A stretch of 64,000 nucleotides of DNA from DAOTXR01 sp034435375 (GTDB lineage: Bacteria; Chloroflexota; Anaerolineae; Aggregatilineales; UBA3940). Made by a program: the position numbers and the translations under genes. Positions 16,895-25,788 of this stretch are shown in pieces. Location: contig DAOTXR010000052.1 of the NCBI GenBank assembly GCA_034435375.1, positions 124,001 to 188,000 of the forward strand. The letters run 5' to 3'. Below the pieces are notes generated by a model, which had not been told where the DNA came from, did not search any database, and saw nothing but the letters and a program-made list of their open reading frames with translations. Position 1 is the first letter of the stretch; every line of letters begins with the position of its first letter.

Positions 16895-17935
16895 CTAGCC
16901 AGAAAGTGTATCTTCTGGGGAGGAGGCTGGCTTGAAGCGTATCTCAAGCCAGAGCAGTGCGCCGATCAGCACACCCACCAATCCAACTAGCCACAGCCAG
17001 GCTTGCTGCTGCGTCACCTCGCGCAACATAATAGCCACCAGGCCCAGCGCTATCGCAATCAGGTACATGGTCATGACCGACCGGGCAGGAGTCATGCCCA
17101 GGATCGAAACTAAGCGGTGCGAAGTATGATCCTTGCCGCCCTGGTAGATATGCTTGCCTCGCCGCAGCCGTGAAATGACCACCAGCGTGGTGTCAAAGAT
17201 CGGGACGCCCATAATCAGTATGGGGATCATCCAGGTGGCGGCTAAGGGCCGTCCGGCAAACTTCAACTCGATTCCGATGACTGCCAACATAAATCCGATC
17301 AGGAGACTGCCAGCGTCACCCATGAATAGGCTAGCTGGGTTAAAGTTGTAGTACAGAAACCCAATGCTCGCGCCCAGCAAGGCTGCTGCCAGCATCGCTA
17401 CCAGTCCCAGTTGCTCCATCACTGCCAGCAGAAGAAAGAAGCCGCTAGCCACCGTTGCCAGCCCGGCAGCTAACCCATCCATGTTGTCTTGGAAGTTGAT
17501 AGCATTGCAGATGCCTACAACCCAGAACAACGTCAGACCGATGTTGAGCGCCTGCGAAGGAAACAGCCTGACCTGGATGCCTGACCCGATCAGCACGGCT
17601 CCTGCCACGAGCTGGCCTATTAACTTGGCCAGAGGGCTGAGGCCGACTCGGTCATCCCATAGGCCAAACAGCGTCATCACAGTCGCACCAATGATCACTC
17701 CCAAGATTTCCTTGGACGAGTCGCTATATGAATTGCTGACACCGCTGATAGCAATTGCGCCGACCACTGCCAGGTAGATCGCTACGCCACCGAGCATGGG
17801 CATGGGGGTGATGTGCACCTTACGCGAGGAGGGCTTGTCAACAAAATTGGTTGTCTGCGCCAACAAACGCATCAGCGGTGTGGCAAGGAATGAAATGAAG
17901 CCAGAAGCCAGAATGATGAGGATGAACCTACTCAT
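16895..17935 (-). CDS. WecA/MraY-family polyprenyl-phosphate sugar-1-phosphate transferase
   Basis: A 346-residue membrane enzyme with 10-11 helices that loads a sugar-1-phosphate onto undecaprenyl phosphate. Family marks are KPSSRKVHITPMPMLGG at the first cytoplasmic loop, FWVVGICNAINFQDNMDGLAAG with the catalytic Asp-rich segment, SLFMGDAGSLLIGFML, and the HTSHRL histidine region (KDHTSHRLV). These point to the WecA/TagO subgroup rather than MraY. Its ATG overlaps the TGA of the GT4 gene (ATGA), showing translational coupling. It probably starts a repeat unit or wall polymer. Confidence 0.9.
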   Translation of the reverse strand: MSRFILIILASGFISFLATPLMRLLAQTTNFVDKPSSRKVHITPMPMLGGVAIYLAVVGAIAISGVSNSYSDSSKEILGVIIGATVMTLFGLWDDRVGLSPLAKLIGQLVAGAVLIGSGIQVRLFPSQALNIGLTLFWVVGICNAINFQDNMDGLAAGLATVASGFFLLLAVMEQLGLVAMLAAALLGASIGFLYYNFNPASLFMGDAGSLLIGFMLAVIGIELKFAGRPLAATWMIPILIMGVPIFDTTLVVISRLRRGKHIYQGGKDHTSHRLVSILGMTPARSVMTMYLIAIALGLVAIMLREVTQQQAWLWLVGLVGVLIGALLWLEIRFKPASSPEDTLSG

Positions 17936-19125
17936 ACAGACCCTTCGCTTGTTGGGCGTGTATCATCCACCTGGCCGACGAGAATGCCCTTCTGTCGCAG
18001 AAGCTCACAGTAGAGCTGACGCATGTCAGCCAGCAGGCGAGCGGCATCGTACATCTTCAACACCTGCTGCCGGGCGCGAAGCGTCTGTGCGCCTGGTCCG
18101 GTGAGCAACACCGCAAGGATAGCCTGGGCCAGCGCCTCTGGGTCGTCAGGGGGGACTAACATGCCCAGGTCTCCCCCCAGCAGCAGATCGGGCACTCCGC
18201 CCACCGCCGTTGAGATTACAGGCACTCCGGCAGCCATAGCTTCGATGATCGAGACAGGTGTGCCCTCATTGCGCGAGGAAATCACTACGGCGTTCAGATC
18301 GGCGTAGATTGTGGGGAGGTCGGTGCGCCAACCTGTGAAGCGCACCACATTAGCCAACCCCTGGTGAACAGTCAATGTCTCCAGTTCAGCTCGCCGCTCG
18401 CCATCGCCCACAATTAAAAAACGTGCCTGAGGCATCGCATCGTACACGCGCCGGGCAGCTGCCAGAAATAATTCATGATTTTTGATGGGCACCAGCCGTC
18501 CGATGATACCCACAAGTCGTTCGTCTGTCGAATAGCCCAGCTCGTGTCGCAACCTGCCACGCAGGTGCTCCAGGTCTTCGAACTGTTGAAGCTGCAAACC
18601 GAGTGGCACCACGCGGATGCGCTCCGGTGAGGCAATGCGAAACGCGATCAGGTCCTCTCGCAGCTTATCACTGATGGTCAAGATTACGTCAGACAGCAGT
18701 GCACACAGTCGCTCCAGCCAAATGAACACCTGTGTCTTAAGCCAGCCGAAGTATCCCTGGAAGAAATGTCCGTGGAACGTGTGCACCACCACTGGAACGC
18801 CGGTCAGAAAGGCGGCAAGCCGCCCAACAAAGCCCGCCTTGCCTGTATGTGTGTGGACCACATGCGGACGCAGCCTGCGCATCAGACGAACCAGGGCTAC
18901 CAGTGTTTTGAGATCGTCAAGCAGAGATACCTCACGCTGCATGCTGGAGATAACCACTGGTTCAACTCCCAGCTCACGCGCCTGGTAGCTCATATCGCCT
19001 TCAGATTCAGCGACCTTCCCCGTCACCAGGGTGCTTTGGAATTGGGCGTCATTTAACCCAGCGCTTAGCAGTGCGACGTGGATGGCGGGGCCACCAATGT
19101 TCAAGCGGGCAATGACACGCATCAC
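17932..19125 (-). CDS. Glycosyltransferase family 4
   Basis: A GT-B fold retaining glycosyltransferase of about 397 residues from the preferred GTG start. The N-terminal acceptor domain begins MRVIARLNIGGPAIHV. The donor site is marked by GRLVPIKNHELFLAAAR, then the E-x7-E region SRNEGTPVSIIEAMAAGVPVIS with PDLL. The proposed GTG at 19125 has GGGGAG 9 bases upstream; longer readings to 19179 or 19200 overlap the epimerase gene. It sits between a nucleotide-sugar epimerase and a WecA-like transferase, so it likely extends a lipid-linked polysaccharide. Confidence 0.88.
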   Translation of the reverse strand: MMRVIARLNIGGPAIHVALLSAGLNDAQFQSTLVTGKVAESEGDMSYQARELGVEPVVISSMQREVSLLDDLKTLVALVRLMRRLRPHVVHTHTGKAGFVGRLAAFLTGVPVVVHTFHGHFFQGYFGWLKTQVFIWLERLCALLSDVILTISDKLREDLIAFRIASPERIRVVPLGLQLQQFEDLEHLRGRLRHELGYSTDERLVGIIGRLVPIKNHELFLAAARRVYDAMPQARFLIVGDGERRAELETLTVHQGLANVVRFTGWRTDLPTIYADLNAVVISSRNEGTPVSIIEAMAAGVPVISTAVGGVPDLLLGGDLGMLVPPDDPEALAQAILAVLLTGPGAQTLRARQQVLKMYDAARLLADMRQLYCELLRQKGILVGQVDDTRPTSEGSV

Positions 19126-19156
19126 CCGGATCGGCTCCCCCACAAGCGCAGAATAC

Positions 19157-20119
19157 TCAACGTGTGATGCGGTGTTCATACTGCTGGCGATACCAATCAA
19201 GCGTCAAACGCAGGCCCTCAGGCAAACTGATTTCTGGGTCAAAGCCCATACGAGCGCGAGCCTTGCTGATGTCTGCCCGCGAGTGCCGGATGTCCCCTGC
19301 GCGTGGGTCAGTGTAGACCGGGGTGAGGTTACAGTTGCCAATCTCTTGCAGCATCTCTAACAGCTCATTAAGCGAGGTCTGGCCGCCAGCAGCCAGGTTG
19401 AAGACTTCTCCCGCTACCTGTTTTGCCGGGGCCGTGGCAGCTAGCAGGTTTCCTTTGACAACATTCCCAACATAGGTGAAGTCGCGTGTCTGCTCCCCGT
19501 CGCCATAAACTGTGGGGGATTGACCATTGAGCAGCGCAGTAATGAACCTTGGAACGACCGCTGCATACATACTATCGGGGTCCTGGTGTGGGCCAAATAC
19601 ATTGAAGTATCGCAGCGCTACCGTCTCCAGATCGTAGACTCTGTGGAATACCCGACAGTACTGTTCAGCAGCCAGCTTGGCTACCCCATATGGCGAGATG
19701 GGTTGTGGCGTCATCGTCTCTGTTTTGGCCAGGTCTGGGTTCTGATCGCCATAGACAGATGAGGATGAGGCATAGACCACCCGCCGCACCCCGGCATCGC
19801 GGGCGGCCACTAACAGATACAGCGTCCCTGTAACGTTGGCCTCATTTGTTCCAATGGGGTCCCGAATTGATTTAGGGACCGACGGCACGGCAGCCTGATG
19901 TAACACAATTTCGATGTCTTGTGTTGCCCGTCGAACATCCTCCTGATTAGTCAGATCGCCCACGATCAGGTCGATACGGTTGAGGAAAGGGGCCAGATTG
20001 TCGCGTTTACCGGTTGAGAAGTTGTCCAGCACACGCACAGCATGGCCCTGTGCGAGCAGGGCCTCGACTAGGTTTGATCCGATGAAACCGGCCCCACCAG
20101 TGACCAAGTAGTTCGCCAA
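19157..20119 (-). CDS. NAD-dependent nucleotide-sugar epimerase/dehydratase (GalE-like)
   Basis: An extended short-chain dehydrogenase/reductase. GGAGFIGSN binds NAD at the N-terminus, the catalytic S-S-S and Y-x3-K are in YASSSSVYG and PYGVAKLAAEQY, and the substrate-domain segment VALRYFNVFGP follows. The resemblance is to UDP-glucose/UDP-GlcNAc 4-epimerases of the WbpP type. TTG at 20119 is preferred because GAGGAG lies 8 bases upstream; a GTG at 20128 is the alternative. It probably supplies a UDP-sugar for the two downstream transferases. Confidence 0.88.
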   Translation of the reverse strand: MANYLVTGGAGFIGSNLVEALLAQGHAVRVLDNFSTGKRDNLAPFLNRIDLIVGDLTNQEDVRRATQDIEIVLHQAAVPSVPKSIRDPIGTNEANVTGTLYLLVAARDAGVRRVVYASSSSVYGDQNPDLAKTETMTPQPISPYGVAKLAAEQYCRVFHRVYDLETVALRYFNVFGPHQDPDSMYAAVVPRFITALLNGQSPTVYGDGEQTRDFTYVGNVVKGNLLAATAPAKQVAGEVFNLAAGGQTSLNELLEMLQEIGNCNLTPVYTDPRAGDIRHSRADISKARARMGFDPEISLPEGLRLTLDWYRQQYEHRITR

Positions 20120-20145
20120 GCGTTGCACTCCTCAAGTGTCTCATC

Positions 20146-20168
20146 GAAAGAGTTCTGGAAACTCTTTC
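20146..20168 (-). promoter_or_regulatory. Leader hairpin upstream of the epimerase gene
   Basis: GAAAGAGTT / AACTCTTTC: a perfect 9-bp stem with a 5-base loop, 27 bases before the epimerase start. A second hairpin, GGCCGAAA / TTTCGGTC, lies just upstream near 20187-20206 after the solute-binding protein stop. Neither is followed by a T-run, so attenuation, processing and protein binding are all possible. Confidence 0.4.
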
Positions 20169-20212
20169 CATGGATCCCTCAGGTTTGACCGAAAAGCCTT
20201 TCGGCCAAGCCC

Positions 20213-22018
20213 CTAGGGCGCTGGGCACGCCGTTTCAATCTCGTCTGGTGAAGCGATGCGCCACTCGTGTAGGTTGCGGAAGCGATCGGCGGGATCGACG
20301 AAGAGCATCACCTGGACACCCTGGACCTGGCAACTGACGGCGTAATGGTAGACTGGATTGTAGAGCAGCACTGCCGCCGCTTTGTCAACGAACCACCGCT
20401 GGAAGCTATGATACAACTCGGCCCGACGCACGCCGTTGGGGTCCTTTCGGGCAACCTCAAGTGCCTCGCTAATGTCTCGATCCACGAAGCCGCTGTAATT
20501 CTGACCTTCGCCTATCTGCGACTCGTGCCAGAAGGGATAGGGATCGGGATCGGCCAGGCGGCCTTGCCCAAGCTGGATCAGCGCCGCATCAAAATTGTGG
20601 CCTTGATCGGTCGGGGTCTGAAGATGAGTGATGATTTCCGCTGGCGGAAGTGTTTGCAATGTGGTCCTGATCCCCACAGCCCGCCACTGCTCAGCAATGA
20701 ACTCGCCGATCTGGCGGTCAGTGGGACGGTTCGCCACCAGCAGCGTGAAAGCAAGCGGAACCCCATCCCGCGAGCGGGTATCGCCCTGGAGCAGCCAGCC
20801 AGCTTGGTCAAGGAGCTGGGCTGCTAAGAGGGGATTGTAGGTCACCGCCTGGATGTCCGGACTATAGGCCCATGTGCCCGGCAAGAGCGGTGACTCGGTT
20901 ACCAGCGCCTGGCGGGGGAGAGAAGTGCTCACAAGCGAGGTGCGGTCCAGCGCAGCGACCAGCGCTCGCCGCACCTCTTCCTGCTGGAAGAAGGGCAGCC
21001 GATCAGGGGCCTGCTGGTTGAAGAGAATCATCGCAGTGGCAGGCAGGCGTGCCGAGTAGACATTCAGGTTAGGGCTGGCAAGGACGGCATCAAGCTGGCC
21101 AGAAGTCAACCCTCCGAAAGCCTGGGTTGGTGGGTCTTGTCGGGCGAGCGCACGAAACGCCTGCCCAGAATCGAGGTAGAAACGCAGCACCATGCCCTCA
21201 AACTGCACTCTACGTCCCCGATCATAATAGCCCTGATAGGGTGCCAGATTGACGGTCACCACACGGTTATCGTCATCGGCGGAAATCCACTGCATCTGTC
21301 CGGTGCCAACTGGCGCCAGGTTGAAAGAGTCTGTGGCAAGGCGTCCAGGAGCGATGCCAGCCAGCAGGTGCGCAGGCAGGATGCCGATGCCGGCGTACTC
21401 CGGGAAGGCGCTGAGAGGCTGAGTGAGCACAAAACGGACAGTGTAGTCGTCGATGACGTAGGTCTCAACAGTGCGCCAGAAGACGGCCAAGTCTGTCGGA
21501 CCAGGAAAGTCCGGAGCACGCAGCAGACTCATCGTGAAATCGACATCACGAGCCGTGAAAGGCTGGCCATCATGCCAAGTAACGTCGTCACGCAGATGAA
21601 AAGTGTACGTCAGCCCATCTGCGCTGACATCCCAGCTACGGGCGAGGTCAGGGATAGGCTGACCGTAGTTGTCCAAGCGTGTCAGGCCAGAGTAGATCAG
21701 AGCCACGAGATCCCGGTCGGCTTGAGAGGTCGCCAGCAGTGGATTGACGAACCTTGGTTCACCGACGATGGCTTCACTAAAAACCTGCGTGGTGACCATT
21801 TGGATGGTCTGGACATCTGGCGCCGGACTCTCGCCGGTTCCTGGGCTGCGGTTCAGCAGGAAGAACAGCCCTGCGCCGACCGACATTAAAAGGCCGGCGG
21901 CCAGGATAACAAACTGCCAGCGCAGTCGCTTGCTGTGGCTCCTGCCTGGCGCAATGCTCGAAAGGTGGGGGTCAAGACCCATAGCAGCTTTGACGTACTG
22001 ATTTGGTGACCGGGCCAT
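20213..22018 (-). CDS. Family 5 ABC transporter solute-binding protein
   Basis: A 601-residue extracytoplasmic oligopeptide/nickel-type binding protein. A cytoplasmic stretch of about 32 residues precedes a transmembrane anchor (LRWQFVILAAGLLMSVGAGLFFLL), so it is membrane-anchored rather than a lipoprotein. SBP_bac_5 features are LARSWDVSADGLTYTFHLRDDVTWHDGQPFTARDVDFTM in pieces, the LLDQAGW segment, and the C-terminal VLLYNPVYHYAV. No permease or ATPase gene is adjacent, so it may serve a transporter encoded elsewhere. The length is at the upper end for the family. Confidence 0.88.
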   Translation of the reverse strand: MARSPNQYVKAAMGLDPHLSSIAPGRSHSKRLRWQFVILAAGLLMSVGAGLFFLLNRSPGTGESPAPDVQTIQMVTTQVFSEAIVGEPRFVNPLLATSQADRDLVALIYSGLTRLDNYGQPIPDLARSWDVSADGLTYTFHLRDDVTWHDGQPFTARDVDFTMSLLRAPDFPGPTDLAVFWRTVETYVIDDYTVRFVLTQPLSAFPEYAGIGILPAHLLAGIAPGRLATDSFNLAPVGTGQMQWISADDDNRVVTVNLAPYQGYYDRGRRVQFEGMVLRFYLDSGQAFRALARQDPPTQAFGGLTSGQLDAVLASPNLNVYSARLPATAMILFNQQAPDRLPFFQQEEVRRALVAALDRTSLVSTSLPRQALVTESPLLPGTWAYSPDIQAVTYNPLLAAQLLDQAGWLLQGDTRSRDGVPLAFTLLVANRPTDRQIGEFIAEQWRAVGIRTTLQTLPPAEIITHLQTPTDQGHNFDAALIQLGQGRLADPDPYPFWHESQIGEGQNYSGFVDRDISEALEVARKDPNGVRRAELYHSFQRWFVDKAAAVLLYNPVYHYAVSCQVQGVQVMLFVDPADRFRNLHEWRIASPDEIETACPAP

Positions 22019-22093
22019 AAAGAGGTGTCATGGTAGACATCCAAACCTCTGGATCGCCCGGTGCTTGCATCGGGGTCCGGTTGATCGGACTGC

Positions 22094-22324
22094 TCAGCCG
22101 AACAGGAAGGCATCCAAGATCACGAGCACGAAGAAAGCAGCCGATAGGCCGATGGTGACCTGAAACAGTGTCTTTTCCAGACCACGGCGGGTCTTGTACT
22201 GTCCACCTGCCAGGCCTTCCCCGCCGAACAGACTACCCAGACCACCCCCTCTGCTCTGAAGTAGTATGGCGGCGATCAGCGCCGCAGATAGAATGAACAA
22301 CGCAATATGGATATAGACTCGCAC
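22094..22324 (-). CDS. secG: Preprotein translocase subunit SecG
   Basis: A 76-residue membrane protein with two helices (residues about 4-21 and 55-75) joined by the glycine-rich cytoplasmic loop LLQSRGGGLGSLFGG, the signature of SecG. It assists SecYE-SecA translocation. The start is GTG with AGGACGG about 5 bases upstream. A TATAAT on the same strand lies 46 bases before it. It stands apart from secDF, which is 9 kb away. Confidence 0.9.
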   Translation of the reverse strand: MRVYIHIALFILSAALIAAILLQSRGGGLGSLFGGEGLAGGQYKTRRGLEKTLFQVTIGLSAAFFVLVILDAFLFG

Positions 22325-22369
22325 CGCATCCGTCCTGATCGGTCAGTTTATCATTATCAAGCGCGGGGG

Positions 22370-22375
22370 ATTATA
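22370..22375 (-). promoter_or_regulatory. -10 box upstream of secG
   Basis: Perfect TATAAT on the minus strand, leaving a leader of about 38 bases before the secG GTG. No strong -35 was found. Confidence 0.45.
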
Positions 22376-22444
22376 GCGCAGGTAAAGTGGGCCATCAAAC
22401 CACCGAAACTCGACTCAAATTGGGTGGTTGGCCTACGAAGTAGC

Positions 22445-23428
22445 TCATCCGCCAATCTCAGACATATTCCGATTCATGGCGATGACATCCTGGACCAAGC
22501 CATGTCCCCACGGCTTGACCCAGATGCTGTCGCGGATGATCGCCTTGAGGTCTTCGACTGTCGCGCCGCCACGCAGTGCGGTCAGCAGATCGATCTCCTT
22601 CTCACGCAGCAGGCACAGGCGCAGACGCCCATCGGCAGTCAGACGGGCCCGGTTGCACGCTGCGCAGAAGGGTGTTGTGACGGAACTAATGAAACCCAGC
22701 GTCCCACGCGCCCCTCTGATTTGATAGACGCGGGCCTCGCCATCAAGTTTGCCTCCATTGAGCAGCACCAGTGGGCCATATTCCATCTCAAGAGTGGCCC
22801 GCAGTTCCTGTTCGGTGACGACCTGTGACCGCTGAAAGTCGGATACCTCGCCCAGCGGCATCATCTCAATGTATCGCACCTGCCAGCTGTGCTCGAGTGT
22901 CAGCCTGGCCAGGTCAACTGCATCTTGCCCATCGTTAAAGCCACGCACGATGACGCTATTGAGCTTGATGGGCAGCAAGCCAGCTTCTTCGGCGGCACGG
23001 ATGCCTTGGAGCACATCTTCCAGCCTGCCCCAGCGGGTGATGCGCTGGAAGTGTTGTGTGTCGAGCGTGTCAAGGCTGATGTTGCAGCGCTTGAGACCCG
23101 CTTTGGCCAGCGGGTGCGCCAGCTTTGCGAGCAGAACGCCATTGGTTGTCATCGAGACCTCGCGCACACCAGGCGTATGAGCCATCTGGTACACCAGGTC
23201 CACAATGTTGGCACGCACCGTCGGTTCACCGCCTGTCAACCTGAATTTGCTGAAACCAAGCTCAACAAACAAGCGGAACAGCGCGATCAGTTCATCATCC
23301 TGCAGCAGGTCTGCCGACGGATGAAAGGTCATATGCTCCGGCATGCAGTATACGCAGCGCAAATTGCAGCGGTCGGTGAGGGAAATGCGTAGATAGTTGA
23401 TGTTGCGGCCAAAGCGGTCTATTGACAC
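22445..23428 (-). CDS. moaA: GTP 3',8-cyclase (molybdenum cofactor biosynthesis)
   Basis: A 327-residue radical-SAM enzyme that, with MoaC, converts GTP to cyclic pyranopterin monophosphate. The SAM cluster motif C21-x3-C25-x2-C28 is in DRCNLRCVYCMPE, and RLTGGEPTVR is present. The C-terminal second cluster appears as PFCAACNRARLTADGRLRLC. The GTG start has GGAG 5 bases upstream. No other moa or moe gene lies within the window, so the pathway is scattered. It is divergent from the methylmalonyl-CoA mutase gene. Confidence 0.95.
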   Translation of the reverse strand: MSIDRFGRNINYLRISLTDRCNLRCVYCMPEHMTFHPSADLLQDDELIALFRLFVELGFSKFRLTGGEPTVRANIVDLVYQMAHTPGVREVSMTTNGVLLAKLAHPLAKAGLKRCNISLDTLDTQHFQRITRWGRLEDVLQGIRAAEEAGLLPIKLNSVIVRGFNDGQDAVDLARLTLEHSWQVRYIEMMPLGEVSDFQRSQVVTEQELRATLEMEYGPLVLLNGGKLDGEARVYQIRGARGTLGFISSVTTPFCAACNRARLTADGRLRLCLLREKEIDLLTALRGGATVEDLKAIIRDSIWVKPWGHGLVQDVIAMNRNMSEIGG

Positions 23429-23490
23429 GGCATCTCCTGCATCCTAGTTGGGCGAGAGTCAAGGTACAATACATGGAGATCGATGAGCTA

Positions 23491-23496
23491 ATTATA
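23491..23496 (-). promoter_or_regulatory. -10 box upstream of moaA
   Basis: TATAAT on the minus strand about 65 bases before the GTG of moaA, within the divergent moaA/mutase region. The -35 is not recognisable. Confidence 0.35.
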
Positions 23497-23562
23497 GCAG
23501 ACAATGGTCTTGTTTATCATGATCTACCATATTTCAGATGCCAGAGCCTGAAATGAGGAACC

Positions 23563-25224
23563 ATGACCACTCTCAACGAGGCACACCGGAGCTGGGAAGA
23601 GAATACACTCAAACCGACGCTTGAGCGCTTTCCGGAACGGAAAGGCAAGTTTCTCACTTCGTCCGGCATCGATCTAGAGCGGGTATATCTCCCAACCGAC
23701 GGCGATGCGGATCGCTATCTCAAGCTGCTCGGTTTTCCCGGCGACTATCCCTACACGCGCGGCATCCAACCTACCATGTACCGGGGTCGCTTCTGGACGA
23801 TGCGCCAGTACGCTGGCTACGCCACGGCTGAGGAAAGCAACCGGCGCTATAAATTCCTGCTGGAACAGGGCCAGAGCGGCCTGAGCGTTGCCTTTGACCT
23901 GCCTACACAGATCGGCTACGATGCCGATGATCCCATGTCATTGGGAGAAGTTGGCAAGGTGGGTGTGAGCATCTCATCCCTGCGCGACATGGCGGCACTG
24001 TTTGATGGCATCCCGTTGAACCAGGTCAGTACGTCGATGACGATCAATGCCCCAGCCGCTATTCTGTTGGCAATGTACATCGCGGTGGGCAAGCGACAGG
24101 GTGTGGAGCTGAGGGAGCTGCGTGGCACAGTACAGAACGACATCTTGAAGGAGTACATCGCACGTGGGACGTACATCTTTCCCCCCCAGCCATCGATGCG
24201 ACTGATCACCGACCTGTTTGCTTACTGCCACCGGCACATGCCCAAGTGGAATACGATCAGCATCAGCGGCTATCATATTCGCGAGGCAGGGAGCACTGCC
24301 GCCCAGGAGATCGCCTTCACGCTAGCCAATGGCATTGCCTATGTGCAGGCGGCCATGGATACTGGGTTGAAGATAGATGAGTTTGGTGAACAACTGTCAT
24401 TTTTCTTCAACGCTCACAATAACTTCCTAGAGGAAGTCGCCAAGTTTCGGGCCGCGCGGCGGCTGTGGGCGCGCATCATGCGCGAGCGATTCGGCGCCAC
24501 TAATCCCAAAGCCTGGATGCTGCGCTTTCACACCCAGACAGGCGGCAGCACACTGACAGCCCAGCAACCAGAGAACAACATTGTGCGCGTGGCGTTCCAG
24601 GCCCTGGCCGCCGTGATGGGCGGGACCCAATCGCTGCATACCAACAGTATGGACGAGGCGCTGGCTTTGCCCACTGAACAGGCAGTTCAGGTTGCGCTGC
24701 GCACGCAGCAGATCATTGCCTACGAGTCGGGCGTAGCCGATACTATCGATCCGCTAGCTGGTTCCTATGTGATTGAGGCACTGACTGATGCGCTGGAGGC
24801 GCGAGCCGCGGACTACATCCGACAGATCGATGACATGGGTGGCATGTTGGCAGCCATTGAGCAAGGATTCGTCAACCGCGAGATTCAGGAGGCGGCTTAC
24901 CAATATCAACAGGCTATCGAGAGGGGAGAGCAGATCATCGTGGGTGTCAATGCCTTCCACGTGAATGAGCAGCACCCTGTGGACATTATGCGGGTTGACC
25001 CAGCGATTGAGACCTGGCAGCGGGCACGGCTGGCTGAATTGCGGGCATCCCGCGATGGCGAGCGGGTGAGTGCGTTGCTGGGTCGGCTGGAAGGCGCTGC
25101 ACGCGGCACAGACAACTTGCTGCCCCTATTTGTCGAGTGCGTGGAGAACGACGTGACGCTCGGCGAGATTTGCCGCGTGCTGCGGGGTGTGTTCGGAGAA
25201 TATCATCCACCACAGTTCATCTAG
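23563..25224 (+). CDS. Methylmalonyl-CoA mutase, large (catalytic) subunit
   Basis: A 553-residue TIM-barrel subunit that interconverts (R)-methylmalonyl-CoA and succinyl-CoA. It contains only the substrate-binding part; the B12-binding domain of full-length mutases is absent, as in two-subunit archaeal and bacterial types. Family marks are the N-terminal Y-T-R-G-I-Q-P-T-M-Y-R-G-R-F-W-T-M-R-Q-Y-A-G segment, SGLSVAFDLPTQIGYDAD, FHTQTGGSTLTAQQPENN and THS-like LHTNSMDEALALPTE. Methylmalonyl-CoA epimerase follows 117 bases later; the cobalamin-binding small subunit is not in the window. Confidence 0.93.
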   Translation: MTTLNEAHRSWEENTLKPTLERFPERKGKFLTSSGIDLERVYLPTDGDADRYLKLLGFPGDYPYTRGIQPTMYRGRFWTMRQYAGYATAEESNRRYKFLLEQGQSGLSVAFDLPTQIGYDADDPMSLGEVGKVGVSISSLRDMAALFDGIPLNQVSTSMTINAPAAILLAMYIAVGKRQGVELRELRGTVQNDILKEYIARGTYIFPPQPSMRLITDLFAYCHRHMPKWNTISISGYHIREAGSTAAQEIAFTLANGIAYVQAAMDTGLKIDEFGEQLSFFFNAHNNFLEEVAKFRAARRLWARIMRERFGATNPKAWMLRFHTQTGGSTLTAQQPENNIVRVAFQALAAVMGGTQSLHTNSMDEALALPTEQAVQVALRTQQIIAYESGVADTIDPLAGSYVIEALTDALEARAADYIRQIDDMGGMLAAIEQGFVNREIQEAAYQYQQAIERGEQIIVGVNAFHVNEQHPVDIMRVDPAIETWQRARLAELRASRDGERVSALLGRLEGAARGTDNLLPLFVECVENDVTLGEICRVLRGVFGEYHPPQFI

Positions 25225-25341
25225 ATGTTTCGCTGAAGGTATTCTGGTCAAACGCCTGAACAGACGATACGCCACGTTTCTTGATCAAGTCTACCATTTT
25301 GGGCGGGTTGTGCTTGCCCGCTGTCAACCAGGAGTATCACA

Positions 25342-25758
25342 TTGTCCGTCAAACGCATTGACCACATTGCCATCGTTGTACCAGATATTGATGAGGCGCA
25401 GGTTTTCTATCGCGACGTACTGGGGTTAGAACTAGCACACATTGAACAGATAGATGGGCAGGAAGTGATTGTGGCCTTCTTCCCTGTCGGAGGCAGCGAG
25501 GTTGAGCTGCTCAAGCCGACCAGCGAGACCAGCGGGGTGGCTCGCTACCTAGCAAATCGTGGCCCTGGCATCCATCACCTCTGCCTTGAGGTGGATGATC
25601 TCCAGGCTATGATCGACAACTTGAAGGAGAGGGGAGTACAGCTCATTAACGAGCAGCCAACCATTGGCAACGGTGGGAAAAAGGTTGTCTTTGTCCATCC
25701 CAAGAGCACCTTCGGCGTGTTGATCGAACTGGTCGAGTCGACCCGCGAAAAGGACTGA
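25342..25758 (+). CDS. mce: Methylmalonyl-CoA epimerase
   Basis: A 138-residue vicinal-oxygen-chelate enzyme that converts (S)- to (R)-methylmalonyl-CoA, feeding the mutase encoded just upstream. Metal ligands are in the usual places: H in IDHIAIVV near the N-terminus, H in IHHLCLEVDD in the middle and E in LIELVE at the C-terminus. The start is TTG with GGAG 7 bases before it. The pair implies propionyl-CoA or odd-chain fatty acid and branched amino acid metabolism. Confidence 0.93.
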   Translation: MSVKRIDHIAIVVPDIDEAQVFYRDVLGLELAHIEQIDGQEVIVAFFPVGGSEVELLKPTSETSGVARYLANRGPGIHHLCLEVDDLQAMIDNLKERGVQLINEQPTIGNGGKKVVFVHPKSTFGVLIELVESTREKD

Positions 25759-25788
25759 CAGAGGTCGCCCCCAGGATGGGCAGTGGTC

